Numbered from the stretch's first letter, positions 1-6,879 are shown. The stretch is 8,132 nucleotides of DNA from Gammaproteobacteria bacterium (GCA_003232015.1 QIKU01000272.1:1-8132); one strand, 5' to 3'. Numbers and translations are program-made. The notes: a model not told the origin generated them from the sequence alone.

Positions 1-53
1 ATACTAATATACTTATACTAGTAACATCACCCGCAAAATATAAGGGCAGCCTA

Positions 54-1109
54 ATGTTAACTCAGCGTTTTTTATTTCTAACGGTACTCAGTGGTTTTAT
101 TCTGACTGGATCCCAGGCTGCTTATGCCGACAGTCCAGACGGCGAGCGCCTGTACACCAAAAATTGCTCAGTGTGCCACGGTAGCAAAGGCAGTGGTGGC
201 GTTGGCATTCCACTGGATCTGACATCCTTTCTCAATAGCATTAACGACGACTACCTTATTAAAACAATCGAACATGGTCGTGTTGGCCGTACCATGCCTG
301 CATTTAAAAAACTCGGTGACGAGAATATAAAAGCACTGGTTAAATACATACGTAGTTTTACTGATGATAAAACCATCACATTTGACCCTACACCAATAAA
401 AGGCAATATCAAACGCGGTAAAACGCTCTTTAAAAATAACTGCGCCAGCTGCCATGGCGAACAAGGTCAGGGAGGCAAAGGCACCGGGGTCACTTTTTCC
501 CGGCCACGCGACTTAAGTATTATTCCGCCGGCCTTAAATAACCCTGGCTTCCTTGCTTCGGCCAGCGATGAAATGATTAAACACACATTAATGACCGGGC
601 GTGATAAAACGCCGATGAAATCTTTCCTCAAACAGGGTATGTCAGAATCGGATATTAATGATGTGGTTGCCTATATTCGCCACTTTGAAACCAAACAGGT
701 GCCTAAACTTCGTGATCGAAAGCTCGACGCAATTATTATGGAAGAGTCGCCCTATTCACTTGAAAAAACATTAGATAATTTAAAAAAAGCCGTTATCGGC
801 AAAAACTTTAGAATTATTCGGCAACAAACTCTGGACGATGGTCTGGTGGGTAAAAACAGACAAAATAAAAAACAGATCATTCTTTATTTTTGTAACTTCC
901 AGTTCTTAAATGAATCGCTTGCTCTAGACCCAAGAATCGGTTTATTTTTACCTTGTCGGGTTACCATTGTGCAACAAGGCGACTCAGTCAAAGTGATGGC
1001 CATTAACCCATTACGCTTAAGCAAGCTGTTTAACAATGATGAATTAGATGATGCCTGCAAGAGCATGTCTAAGCTCTATACTGAAATTATAGAAGAAGCG
1101 ACGTTATAA
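54..1109 (+). CDS. Secreted di-haem cytochrome c with C-terminal DUF302-like domain
   Basis: Probably a periplasmic electron carrier or redox enzyme subunit. Residues 1-25 form a signal peptide, with likely cleavage after AYA. Two class I cytochrome c domains follow. Haem site 1 is CSVCH (38-42), with Met81 in GRTMPAF as the likely distal ligand; haem site 2 is CASCH (130-134), with Met188 in KTPMKSF. From about residue 232 to the end (351) the protein stops resembling a cytochrome and matches the DUF302 pattern: an amphipathic helix, a beta strand, then DPRIGLFLPCRV and a helical end. This part carries Cys280, Cys301 and Cys335. The start is supported by AAGGG seven bases before the ATG; a TATACT at 14-19 could be a -10 element. 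The stop overlaps the next start (TAATG), so the two genes are surely co-translated. The cytochrome part is certain and DUF302 is recognised by pattern; the electron partner is unknown. Confidence 0.9.
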   Translation: MLTQRFLFLTVLSGFILTGSQAAYADSPDGERLYTKNCSVCHGSKGSGGVGIPLDLTSFLNSINDDYLIKTIEHGRVGRTMPAFKKLGDENIKALVKYIRSFTDDKTITFDPTPIKGNIKRGKTLFKNNCASCHGEQGQGGKGTGVTFSRPRDLSIIPPALNNPGFLASASDEMIKHTLMTGRDKTPMKSFLKQGMSESDINDVVAYIRHFETKQVPKLRDRKLDAIIMEESPYSLEKTLDNLKKAVIGKNFRIIRQQTLDDGLVGKNRQNKKQIILYFCNFQFLNESLALDPRIGLFLPCRVTIVQQGDSVKVMAINPLRLSKLFNNDELDDACKSMSKLYTEIIEEATL

Positions 1110-1573
1110 TGAATAAAAAAATCACAGCAACATTTTTAAGTATTATTTTAGCTTTTATCGGTATGCAATCTAGCGTTATTGCAGATGAACTGATAATGGC
1201 ACGTTCAACGGAAGACTTCCCTGAAACCATGTTACTGCTGCAAAACGCAATTAAAAAACAAGGCTATATACCATCACGTGTGCAACGTGTTGATATTGGG
1301 CTAACCAAATCAGGTTATAAAACCGATAAGTATCGTGTTGTTTTTTTTGGTAAAGCAGATGAAATAAAAACCATCAGCCAAAAATTACCCGAACTCATTC
1401 CCTATTTACCGCTGAAGATTTCAATTTTTGCAGAAGCAGGGCAAACAATACTCGTTACGATTGACCCAATTTCTTTTGACCAGATGTATCCAGACTCCTC
1501 TCTCACGCCCGTTTTTAAGCGCTGGTCAGAAGACATACATGCCATTTTTGATAGTATTCAGAATCTAGACTAG
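1109..1573 (+). CDS. Secreted stand-alone DUF302-like protein
   Basis: A 154-residue protein of unknown biochemical function. Residues 1-25 are a signal peptide with likely cleavage after VIA, so the mature protein should be periplasmic. The rest is a single DUF302-type domain: helix FPETMLLLQNAIKKQGY (37-53), strand RVQRVDIGL (57-65), strand YRVVFFG (75-81), then LIPYLPLKISIFAE (96-109), a strand TILVTIDP (113-120) and a C-terminal helix. There are no cysteines and no haem motif. It directly follows, and overlaps by one base, the cytochrome whose C-terminus carries a second domain of the same kind. The two may therefore pair or act on the same ligand (inference). Its TAG stop lies at the foot of a long inverted repeat. 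Confidence is high that it is a gene and good that it is DUF302; no reaction is assigned. Confidence 0.87.
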   Translation: MNKKITATFLSIILAFIGMQSSVIADELIMARSTEDFPETMLLLQNAIKKQGYIPSRVQRVDIGLTKSGYKTDKYRVVFFGKADEIKTISQKLPELIPYLPLKISIFAEAGQTILVTIDPISFDQMYPDSSLTPVFKRWSEDIHAIFDSIQNLD

Positions 1574-1606
1574 GTTCTGTTGATCTTCTGAAGATCAACA
1601 GAACCT
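1572..1606. terminator. Perfect 17-bp inverted repeat between convergent genes
   Basis: The left arm (1572-1588) and right arm (1590-1606) are exact reverse complements around a single central base. A real hairpin would open to about 16 bp with a 3-base loop. The arms start with AGGTTCTG and end with CAGAACCT. The repeat starts within the TAG stop of the DUF302 gene and sits between it and the convergent thioredoxin-like gene, where a bidirectional terminator would be expected. Neither strand has the usual run of Ts after the stem, so it is not a standard intrinsic terminator. It may instead protect the mRNA 3' end or bind a protein. Confidence 0.5.
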
Positions 1607-1622
1607 CAATATCGCCAACTTT

Positions 1623-1640
1623 GTCAGGCATCAACCTGAC
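1623..1640. repeat. Small hairpin GTCAGG-N6-CCTGAC
   Basis: A 6-bp perfect stem (1623-1628 and 1635-1640) with a 6-base loop lies just beyond the stop of the thioredoxin-like gene on the minus strand. It could help end that transcript, but no T-run follows it. At this size it could also be chance. Confidence 0.25.
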
Positions 1641-1647
1641 CGTGTGA

Positions 1648-2121
1648 TTATAAACTAGAAGATGATTTATCTACCGCTTTCTGCAAAGCAACACCCATTT
1701 CCTTAAGCGTATGATTTTTTGTGAGGGTTGTTATCACCTCTCGTGTCTTTCCGTCAATAAGCAGAATAAAGCCTGTTTTGTTGGCATATTTTTCCCATAC
1801 CTTACCTAACCCCAGGGATACTGCTAAATACGCTGACTGCTGTCTGTCGTACTTACGAGTATGATCAAGGACAACATGAAGAACTGGCTGGGTATCAAAT
1901 TTGGTTTGGAACTCTTTATAGGTCGTTGCCATCGCTTTGCAAGACGAGCACCAATCCGCATAAAATTTCACGGCTATCACAGTGGGGGGGACTGCATCGG
2001 TTGAAGATTTACTCTGTGCGGCTTGCGCCCACGCCCCAAACATAAACGAAAACCACATTATTACTATAAGACCGACTGTCTTAGTACTCACAAACTTGCT
2101 ACTTTTTTCTTGTTTATTCAT
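1648..2121 (-). CDS. Envelope thioredoxin-like protein with WCSSC site
   Basis: A 157-residue thioredoxin-fold protein, probably facing the periplasm. Residues 16-35 are a hydrophobic stretch ending near AQAAQ, readable as a signal peptide or a membrane anchor. The fold begins with VIAVKFYADWCSSCK, placing the redox pair at Cys58 and Cys61. Strand VLHVVLD (80-86) and TGFILLIDGKT (116-126) continue it. The loop before the last strands normally holds a cis-proline in thioredoxins; here it reads KTGF, with no proline. I recall similar TGF loops in some thioredoxin-domain proteins, so this may be a family trait. The start is firm: GGAGG lies nine bases before the ATG. The gene is divergent from the ECF sigma gene and may belong to its regulon (inference). 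Whether it reduces, oxidises or isomerises disulfides cannot be told from sequence. Confidence 0.85.
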   Translation of the reverse strand: MNKQEKSSKFVSTKTVGLIVIMWFSFMFGAWAQAAQSKSSTDAVPPTVIAVKFYADWCSSCKAMATTYKEFQTKFDTQPVLHVVLDHTRKYDRQQSAYLAVSLGLGKVWEKYANKTGFILLIDGKTREVITTLTKNHTLKEMGVALQKAVDKSSSSL

Positions 2122-2188
2122 TGTCTAATTCCTCCATAATATAAACAGCAACATGCTGCCACACTAAGAAGACCTGACTAAACCCGGA

Positions 2189-2213
2189 ATCCTTACATTT
2201 TAATTGTAAGGAT
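2189..2213. promoter_or_regulatory. 9-bp dyad in the divergent thioredoxin/ECF sigma promoter region
   Basis: ATCCTTACA (2189-2197) and TGTAAGGAT (2205-2213) are exact reverse complements separated by seven A/T bases. The right arm includes AAGGA, which lies ten bases before the annotated sigma ATG at 2223 and could be its ribosome binding site. A hairpin here could therefore hide that site, or the dyad could be an operator. A GGAAT at 2186-2190 resembles the -35 element of ECF promoters, but I see no convincing -10 at the usual 16-17 base spacing. A TTTAAT (2199-2204) within the loop could serve as a sigma-70 -10. Confidence 0.4.
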
Positions 2214-2222
2214 CTCTATATC

Positions 2223-2753
2223 ATGAGGGTCTACAATGACATGATGGATAACAAACAACTAACTTTTGAGAATTTAGTCCATGCCTATTCGGCCGAACTC
2301 TACCGTTTTGCCTTCTGGCAATGCAAAAACAAAGACTTAACCGAAGACTTATTACAGGAATGTTTTGCTCGAGCCTGGAAATCGTTGCACACACTCAAAG
2401 ATGAAAAAGCCGCCCGTGCCTGGCTTTATACTATTTTAAGGCGTGAGATTGCCCGCCATTTTGGGCGTAATAAGACCAATGATATTTCACTGGACGACAT
2501 TAACGTTGACTTACCCGATGCACAATATGACTGCAGCGTTTCTGATGACATTAATTTGCGCCAGGCTCTGGACAAGCTCCCAATTGATTACCGTGAAGCC
2601 CTGATGCTACAGGTTCTCGGTGGTTATTCTTGCGAAGAAATTGCCGAAATATCTGCGACCAAAGCAGGCACGATTATGACTCGTCTCTTTCGTGCCCGTC
2701 AGAAATTACGACAATTGTTAACAGCCGAAAATAAATCTTCGGTAAATTTTTAG
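2223..2753 (+). CDS. ECF-family RNA polymerase sigma factor
   Basis: A 176-residue extracytoplasmic-function sigma factor, which directs RNA polymerase to a stress regulon. Region 2 spans about residues 14-82 and contains DLTEDLLQECFARAW (38-52) and RAWLYTILRREIARHF (65-80), the core-binding and -10 recognition helices. A variable acidic linker (84-108) follows. Region 4 spans about 112-166 with ALDKLPIDYREALML and the helix-turn-helix GGYSCEEIAEISATKAGTIMTRLFRARQ; there is no extra C-terminal domain. The first ATG has AAGGA ten bases upstream. ATGs at 2241 and 2244 are preceded by GAGGG at 2225-2229 and are equally credible, giving a protein 6-7 residues shorter. The gene is followed after 22 bases by its anti-sigma partner. 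The ECF assignment is firm; the inducing signal is unknown. Confidence 0.93.
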   Translation: MRVYNDMMDNKQLTFENLVHAYSAELYRFAFWQCKNKDLTEDLLQECFARAWKSLHTLKDEKAARAWLYTILRREIARHFGRNKTNDISLDDINVDLPDAQYDCSVSDDINLRQALDKLPIDYREALMLQVLGGYSCEEIAEISATKAGTIMTRLFRARQKLRQLLTAENKSSVNF

Positions 2754-2775
2754 TCACTGCTTCAGGTTAAATAGA

Positions 2776-3492
2776 ATGAATTGTATCGACGTACACAGAA
2801 AACTCGCAACAGAACCGAATAGTAAAGATGACGCTATCAATGCTCACCTGCAAACATGTTCTGCCTGCACTAAATTTGCCGAGTCCATCGGACAGCTTGA
2901 CCGCTCTATTCATGATGCCGCCAATATCACGGTCCCCGACGGTCTGGCTGAACGCATTCTTTTAAAACAAAGCTTCAAACAACAACTCCAATTACGCACT
3001 AATCGTTTTAAATTCTATGCCGTGGCGGCCAGCGTGTTGCTGCTTTTTGGGCTAAGCCTTAATTTGAATTATTTACCCTGGCAAAAAAATGCATTATCAC
3101 TGGGCGATATTGCTATCAACCACGTAACACAGGAAATGTATCATTTAACCAAAAATAACAATATTCAACTTGCAAAACTTAACCATGTACTGCAGCCTTT
3201 TAATATCAAATTAAACAAGCCCATTGGCTCGATAAGCTACGCTGGTGCCTGTCCAATTCAAAATTCACGCGGCGTGCATATTGTTTTACGTACTGAAAAT
3301 GAAACAGTGACCTTATTAGTCATGCCAGACGAAAATATTACGCGCCGCATATCACTCAGCAAGGACGGCTTTAAAGCAACCATTGTCCCTACTAAAAATG
3401 GCAGTATTGCCATTATCACTCCCCTGAATAGTAAAGCCGACCTGGAACAACGGATTGAGAATAGCCTCAATCAGGCTATCGACTATATTTGA
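2776..3492 (+). CDS. Membrane-anchored zinc-type anti-sigma factor, DUF3379-like
   Basis: The likely anti-sigma partner of the preceding ECF factor. The N-terminal cytoplasmic part has Cys3 and an HX3CX2C motif (His24, Cys28, Cys31 in AHLQTCSAC), the signature of zinc-binding anti-sigma domains. Residues 79-100 form one membrane helix (FYAVAASVLLLFGLSLN). About 138 residues then lie in the periplasm, including a beta-rich section (SISYAGACPIQNSRGVHIVL, VTLLVMP, ATIVPTKNGSIAIITPL) that resembles the DUF3379 proteins found beside sigma factors in Shewanella and Vibrio relatives. Cys159 is the only periplasmic cysteine. The expected mechanism is that the N-terminus holds the sigma factor until a periplasmic or redox cue releases it; this is inferred from the family. 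Position and topology support the role strongly; the DUF3379 name is from memory of the family pattern. Confidence 0.85.
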   Translation: MNCIDVHRKLATEPNSKDDAINAHLQTCSACTKFAESIGQLDRSIHDAANITVPDGLAERILLKQSFKQQLQLRTNRFKFYAVAASVLLLFGLSLNLNYLPWQKNALSLGDIAINHVTQEMYHLTKNNNIQLAKLNHVLQPFNIKLNKPIGSISYAGACPIQNSRGVHIVLRTENETVTLLVMPDENITRRISLSKDGFKATIVPTKNGSIAIITPLNSKADLEQRIENSLNQAIDYI

Positions 3493-3579
3493 AGGTTTTT
3501 TATGCTTTTTTACTGCCCTAGATCAAAAAAACAGACTATATTAATCAGGATTTACATATTAGAATTTTCTTATTCATTC

Positions 3580-3595
3580 TATACTAAGGCATAAT
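3580..3595 (+). promoter_or_regulatory. Possible -10 elements upstream of moaA
   Basis: The 129-bp gap before moaA contains two near-consensus -10 hexamers, TATACT (3580-3585) and CATAAT (3590-3595). Neither has a good -35 element at normal spacing. TTTACA at 3551-3556 matches the -35 consensus well but lies 23 bases before TATACT. I see no molybdenum-cofactor riboswitch-like structure in the leader. This is a weak call. Confidence 0.3.
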
Positions 3596-3621
3596 TAGAG
3601 CCAGTCCATAAAGGTACAGCA

Positions 3622-4632
3622 ATGCCCGTCATGCCAAAGCCCAGACAGCACCCAGCCACACTCGTTGACCCGAACGGTCGTCAAATTAAATACCTTCGTG
3701 TTTCAGTAACCGACCGCTGTGACCTACGTTGCAATTATTGCCTTCCTAAAGGTTTCAACGACTTTCAAGAGCCCGCAGACTGGTTAAGCTTTGACGAAAC
3801 CACTCGCATTATTGCAGCTTTTGCCCGGCTTGGAGCCACTCAGGTGCGCCTCACCGGTGGCGAGCCACTTGTCCGGCATAACTTCTCAGAATTAGTGAAC
3901 AAAATCACGTCCATTCCCGAGCTCAGCGATCTATCGCTAAGCACTAATGCCACTCGACTGGCCAAACAAGCCGTCAACTTAAAACGCGCGGGTATTGAGC
4001 GCATTAATGTCAGCCTGGATAGCCTGGATGCCGATAAATTTAAACAAATTACTCAGGGTAAATTACAAAAAGTACTTGATGGCTTACAAGCAGCCAGGCA
4101 AGCAGGCATTAGCCCCATAAAAATCAATATGGTTGTAATGAAAGGCGTGAATGATGACGAAGTGCAGGACATGGTGAACTACTGCATTGAAAATGATTTT
4201 ACTCTGCGTTTTATTGAAACCATGCCAATGGGCGACACCGGGCGCGAAGCCACTAACCAGTACATGAGCTTACAACTTGTTCGCCAGCAACTTGAAAATC
4301 ATTTTGAGCTTATTCCCACACAAATGAAAGGTGGCGGCCCTGCACGTTATTACCAAATAGCCAATACCCAAATCAATATTGGCTTTATCACCCCTATTTC
4401 ACAGCATTTTTGTGAAACCTGTAACCGGGTTCGCTTAACAGTCGATGGAACTTTACACCTTTGTTTAGGTCAAGAACATAGTTACCCTTTGCGCGACTTA
4501 CTGCGTAATGGTATTAGTGACACAGAACTGGAAGAGCACATTATAAAAGCGATAGCTTTAAAACCGGAGAACCATGAATTTTCTGAGAACCCCACAAAAC
4601 TTGTCCGTTTTATGTCACAAACAGGTGGCTAG
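3622..4632 (+). CDS. moaA: GTP 3',8-cyclase MoaA (radical SAM)
   Basis: Catalyses the first step of molybdenum cofactor synthesis, the SAM-dependent rearrangement of GTP that MoaC then turns into cyclic pyranopterin monophosphate; cytoplasmic. The radical SAM cluster motif CX3CX2C is at Cys33, Cys37 and Cys40 (DRCDLRCNYCLPKG). RLTGGEPLVR (76-85) is the SAM-binding GGEP element, and LSTNATRL and NVSLDSLD follow as usual. The second, substrate-side cluster is CX2CX13C at Cys264, Cys267 and Cys281. The protein ends in Gly-Gly (335-336), the catalytically important C-terminal tail of MoaA. Its 336 residues are normal for the family and nothing is missing. AAAGG lies just before the chosen ATG; Met4 is a possible second start. 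No other moa, moe or mob gene is in the window, so the rest of the pathway lies elsewhere. The 3' end overlaps the next gene. Confidence 0.97.
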   Translation: MPVMPKPRQHPATLVDPNGRQIKYLRVSVTDRCDLRCNYCLPKGFNDFQEPADWLSFDETTRIIAAFARLGATQVRLTGGEPLVRHNFSELVNKITSIPELSDLSLSTNATRLAKQAVNLKRAGIERINVSLDSLDADKFKQITQGKLQKVLDGLQAARQAGISPIKINMVVMKGVNDDEVQDMVNYCIENDFTLRFIETMPMGDTGREATNQYMSLQLVRQQLENHFELIPTQMKGGGPARYYQIANTQINIGFITPISQHFCETCNRVRLTVDGTLHLCLGQEHSYPLRDLLRNGISDTELEEHIIKAIALKPENHEFSENPTKLVRFMSQTGG

Positions 4633-5131
4633 GCACACATTCAAAAATAATGCGCACAAGCTGCTATTGAGTTTATTTGCACTGTTTTTGTTAATCCCCA
4701 TTAACAGCTATGCGGAAGCTGGAACAAGCCTGGAAGACATTCTTAAATTAAAGAACCCACCCCCAGGCGTCATCATTGAGATTGTTACTGACGATGAGAA
4801 TAATCTGGACTGGGCTCTGCCACTTGCAGAGGAGTACATTCAACAACTACGTGAAAAATTCCCAGATCTCCCCCTTGCTATTGTCAGCCACGGCCCTGAA
4901 CAATTTGCTTTAACTGAAAAAAATCAGCCGGACAACAAAGAAATACACCAACTGGTTAAGTCCTTAGGCATGGCGGATGTGCCGGTTCACATATGTGAAA
5001 CTTTTGCCGGCTGGCGAGGTTTGGCGGCAGAAGATTTCCCTGACTACGTTAATGTCGCTGCTGCCGGCCCGGCGCAGGTAAATGACTATATTGCGATTGG
5101 TTATGAGCTGATTATTATTGATGAAGAGTAA
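4574..5131 (+). CDS. DsrE-like protein with N-terminal signal sequence
   Basis: A 185-residue protein with a DsrE-type fold: strand VIIEIVTD (66-73), a helix with LPLAEEYIQQLREKFP (82-97), strand LPLAIVSHGPEQFAL (99-113), and the typical end VPVHICETFAGWRGL...YVNVAAAGPAQVNDYIAIGYELIII. Cys141 occupies the position of the sulfur-carrying cysteine of DsrE-like proteins. Unlike cytoplasmic TusD/DsrE, it has a hydrophobic segment (about 29-41) and a cleavage-like SYA-EA at 45-49, so it is probably exported. The start is uncertain. ATG 4574 has GGAG only four bases away and gives a long 28-residue leader overlapping moaA by 59 bp. GTG 4625 would leave a more normal signal peptide and an 8-bp overlap. 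Either way it is tightly joined to moaA. The family is well supported; the role is unknown. Confidence 0.82.
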   Translation: MNFLRTPQNLSVLCHKQVARHTFKNNAHKLLLSLFALFLLIPINSYAEAGTSLEDILKLKNPPPGVIIEIVTDDENNLDWALPLAEEYIQQLREKFPDLPLAIVSHGPEQFALTEKNQPDNKEIHQLVKSLGMADVPVHICETFAGWRGLAAEDFPDYVNVAAAGPAQVNDYIAIGYELIIIDEE

Positions 5132-5133
5132 TA

Positions 5134-6852
5134 TTACATAATCTGATATACGGTTGCCATTTCACTGTTAAATATTTTTACACAGTTGCGACCACGCTTT
5201 TTCGCTTCATACATTGCAACATCAACCTTGTGCAAAATATTTCGAACATCCATATCTTCAGATAATATTTCACTATAAATACCAATACTGACCGTTACCT
5301 GTAAGCGCGTATTCCGCCAGTTAATTCGTAAATCTTCAATTGCCTGACGGATTTGATTTGCCCGTGACATCGCAACACGATGATCACAACACAACCTTAA
5401 AACAAACTCATCACCAGCATAACGTGCAGCAACGTCACCCTTACGCATAAACTGTTCAAGCTTACGAGCAACATGCGTCAGTACTTCATCACCGGCTGCA
5501 TGCCCGTAGGTATCGTTAATTGTTTTAAAATTATCAATATCAAAAAGTAATATTGATATATGCCCTGAATTATCCTCATGGTGCGACAGCGCATCGGATA
5601 AATCCATTTCAAAATAACGGCGGTTGACTAACGAGGTTAAAAAATCACTTCTAACCGTTTCCTGTAATTTACTGTTCGCAACCCGTAACTTTTTAGTTGC
5701 ATCATTAACCCTGTATTGAAGGTTGCGGTTAAGTTCTGCCACTTCACTTTTTGTATGCTGCAAACCACGCACCAGTGATTTCATCGCAAAGCCTAATTGC
5801 TTCGCTTCGCGTGGTTCATAATCCATGGGGTAATCAATGTCACCATCTAAATCATTATCCAGCAACTTCTGGCTTGCGGCAGCTAAACGGTTAATAGGCC
5901 GCGTGATCCAGCCCGAAACAAGCACACCAATAATAATCGCAACAATTAAACCCAACCCTCCCCATAAATAATTGGAGTACATAAACTGACTAACTTGCGC
6001 AGCCACTTCGTTCTTTGGTTGTGGCACCATAATGCCCCAGCCTGTTACAGGCACCGATGCATAACCGGCAACCATATCCTGCTTGATAAACGATGAATAA
6101 AATTCGGTTACACCCTGCTTGCCCGCCATCATGGCCTGCACGACAGGCCAGCTGCTCAGGTCTTTCATTTCAACCATCCATTCTGGATTAGGGTGCGCAA
6201 TCACCCGCCCATTTTGATCAACAATCGCAGAATGCCCACGCTGGCCAAATTTTATTTGCTGGCGTAATTTTTCAATCAGGCTGACACGTAATTCAGCTAA
6301 TAAAACACCTATTAGTGAACCTTGTGGATTAAATACCGGCATCCCCATAATAATGGTGGGCTTTAAATTAAATGGACTGGGTTTTATGCCTGAAATATAT
6401 CGATCATCCGTCTGGCGTACAAACAAAAAACTGCGCTCGGCTGTAAAAAGGTTAAGCGAAACCGGCTTATTACTCATGGGAACATCATCGGCCACTTTAT
6501 ACGCCAACATTTTTCCCTGCACATCCACATAGGCTATCGACGCAAACCCCTTTAATTTATCAACCGTGGTATTCAGAACCGCAGTGAGCTGCTCAGGCCT
6601 GGCTATAACCGGCTTAATCGTTTCTGACAAAAGACTGAGTGAGGCAAAATGGTCTTCGACGTAAATTTGAACAGGAGAGGTCAGGTTTTCGGCGAGTAGC
6701 TGGTGTTTTTCACGAATTTCGCGCCAGCCATTATCCCAGGCCGTTTTATTCAGGTGTACCGCAAGCAGGCTTATCGGTAATAGTGCAGTAATAACCATCA
6801 CTAAAATAAGTAAACGGTTCACTGGTTGAGACAAAATTCGTTGGAACAACAT
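5134..6852 (-). CDS. Membrane diguanylate cyclase: Cache sensor, HAMP, GGDEF
   Basis: Makes cyclic di-GMP from two GTP in response to a periplasmic cue. There are two membrane helices, at about 13-33 and 295-314. Between them about 260 residues form a Cache-type sensor (FASIAYVDVQGKMLA, then a second half with GHSAIVDQNGRVIAHPNP and GWGIMVPQP), so a double Cache is likely. A HAMP linker (315-368, starting ITRPINRL) and a coiled coil (about 365-400) lead to the GGDEF domain (400-562). Catalytic features are present: DFLTSLVNRR, LFDIDNFKTINDTYGHAAGDEVL, and the active site in the AGDEF form (479-483). RKGD (470-473), five residues before it, is an intact inhibitory I-site, so product feedback is expected. 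The protein should be active. AGGG lies seven bases before the ATG. Its stop is 2 bp from that of the convergent DsrE-like gene. The ligand is unknown. Confidence 0.95.
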   Translation of the reverse strand: MLFQRILSQPVNRLLILVMVITALLPISLLAVHLNKTAWDNGWREIREKHQLLAENLTSPVQIYVEDHFASLSLLSETIKPVIARPEQLTAVLNTTVDKLKGFASIAYVDVQGKMLAYKVADDVPMSNKPVSLNLFTAERSFLFVRQTDDRYISGIKPSPFNLKPTIIMGMPVFNPQGSLIGVLLAELRVSLIEKLRQQIKFGQRGHSAIVDQNGRVIAHPNPEWMVEMKDLSSWPVVQAMMAGKQGVTEFYSSFIKQDMVAGYASVPVTGWGIMVPQPKNEVAAQVSQFMYSNYLWGGLGLIVAIIIGVLVSGWITRPINRLAAASQKLLDNDLDGDIDYPMDYEPREAKQLGFAMKSLVRGLQHTKSEVAELNRNLQYRVNDATKKLRVANSKLQETVRSDFLTSLVNRRYFEMDLSDALSHHEDNSGHISILLFDIDNFKTINDTYGHAAGDEVLTHVARKLEQFMRKGDVAARYAGDEFVLRLCCDHRVAMSRANQIRQAIEDLRINWRNTRLQVTVSIGIYSEILSEDMDVRNILHKVDVAMYEAKKRGRNCVKIFNSEMATVYQIM

Positions 6853-6879
6853 GACTAAACCCTATAAAATCATCCACGA

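Noticed and set aside
168..464. 98-codon open frame on the minus strand
   Set aside because: It lies wholly inside the cytochrome gene, opposite both haem motifs. Its protein has no recognisable domain, and it is a shadow of the coding strand.
884..1066. 60-codon minus-strand frame
   Set aside because: Antisense to the DUF302 part of the cytochrome gene, low-complexity product, no ribosome binding site noted.
2146..2158. Short dyad CAGCA-ACA-TGCTG in the thioredoxin/sigma gap
   Set aside because: A 5-bp dyad of this sort is expected by chance; no family or promoter element fits it.
3258..3470. 70-codon minus-strand frame
   Set aside because: Antisense to the periplasmic part of the anti-sigma gene, with no independent support.
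3461..3511. Possible intrinsic terminator after the anti-sigma gene: stem ATAGCCT/AGGCTAT (3461-3479) and two T6 runs
   Set aside because: The 7-bp stem is inside the coding sequence and the first T-run begins 16 bases after it, too far for a normal intrinsic terminator.
3517..3536. FNR-like site upstream of moaA (GATCAA half)
   Set aside because: Only one half resembles TTGAT-N4-ATCAA; the other half reads CTGCC. Not enough to call.
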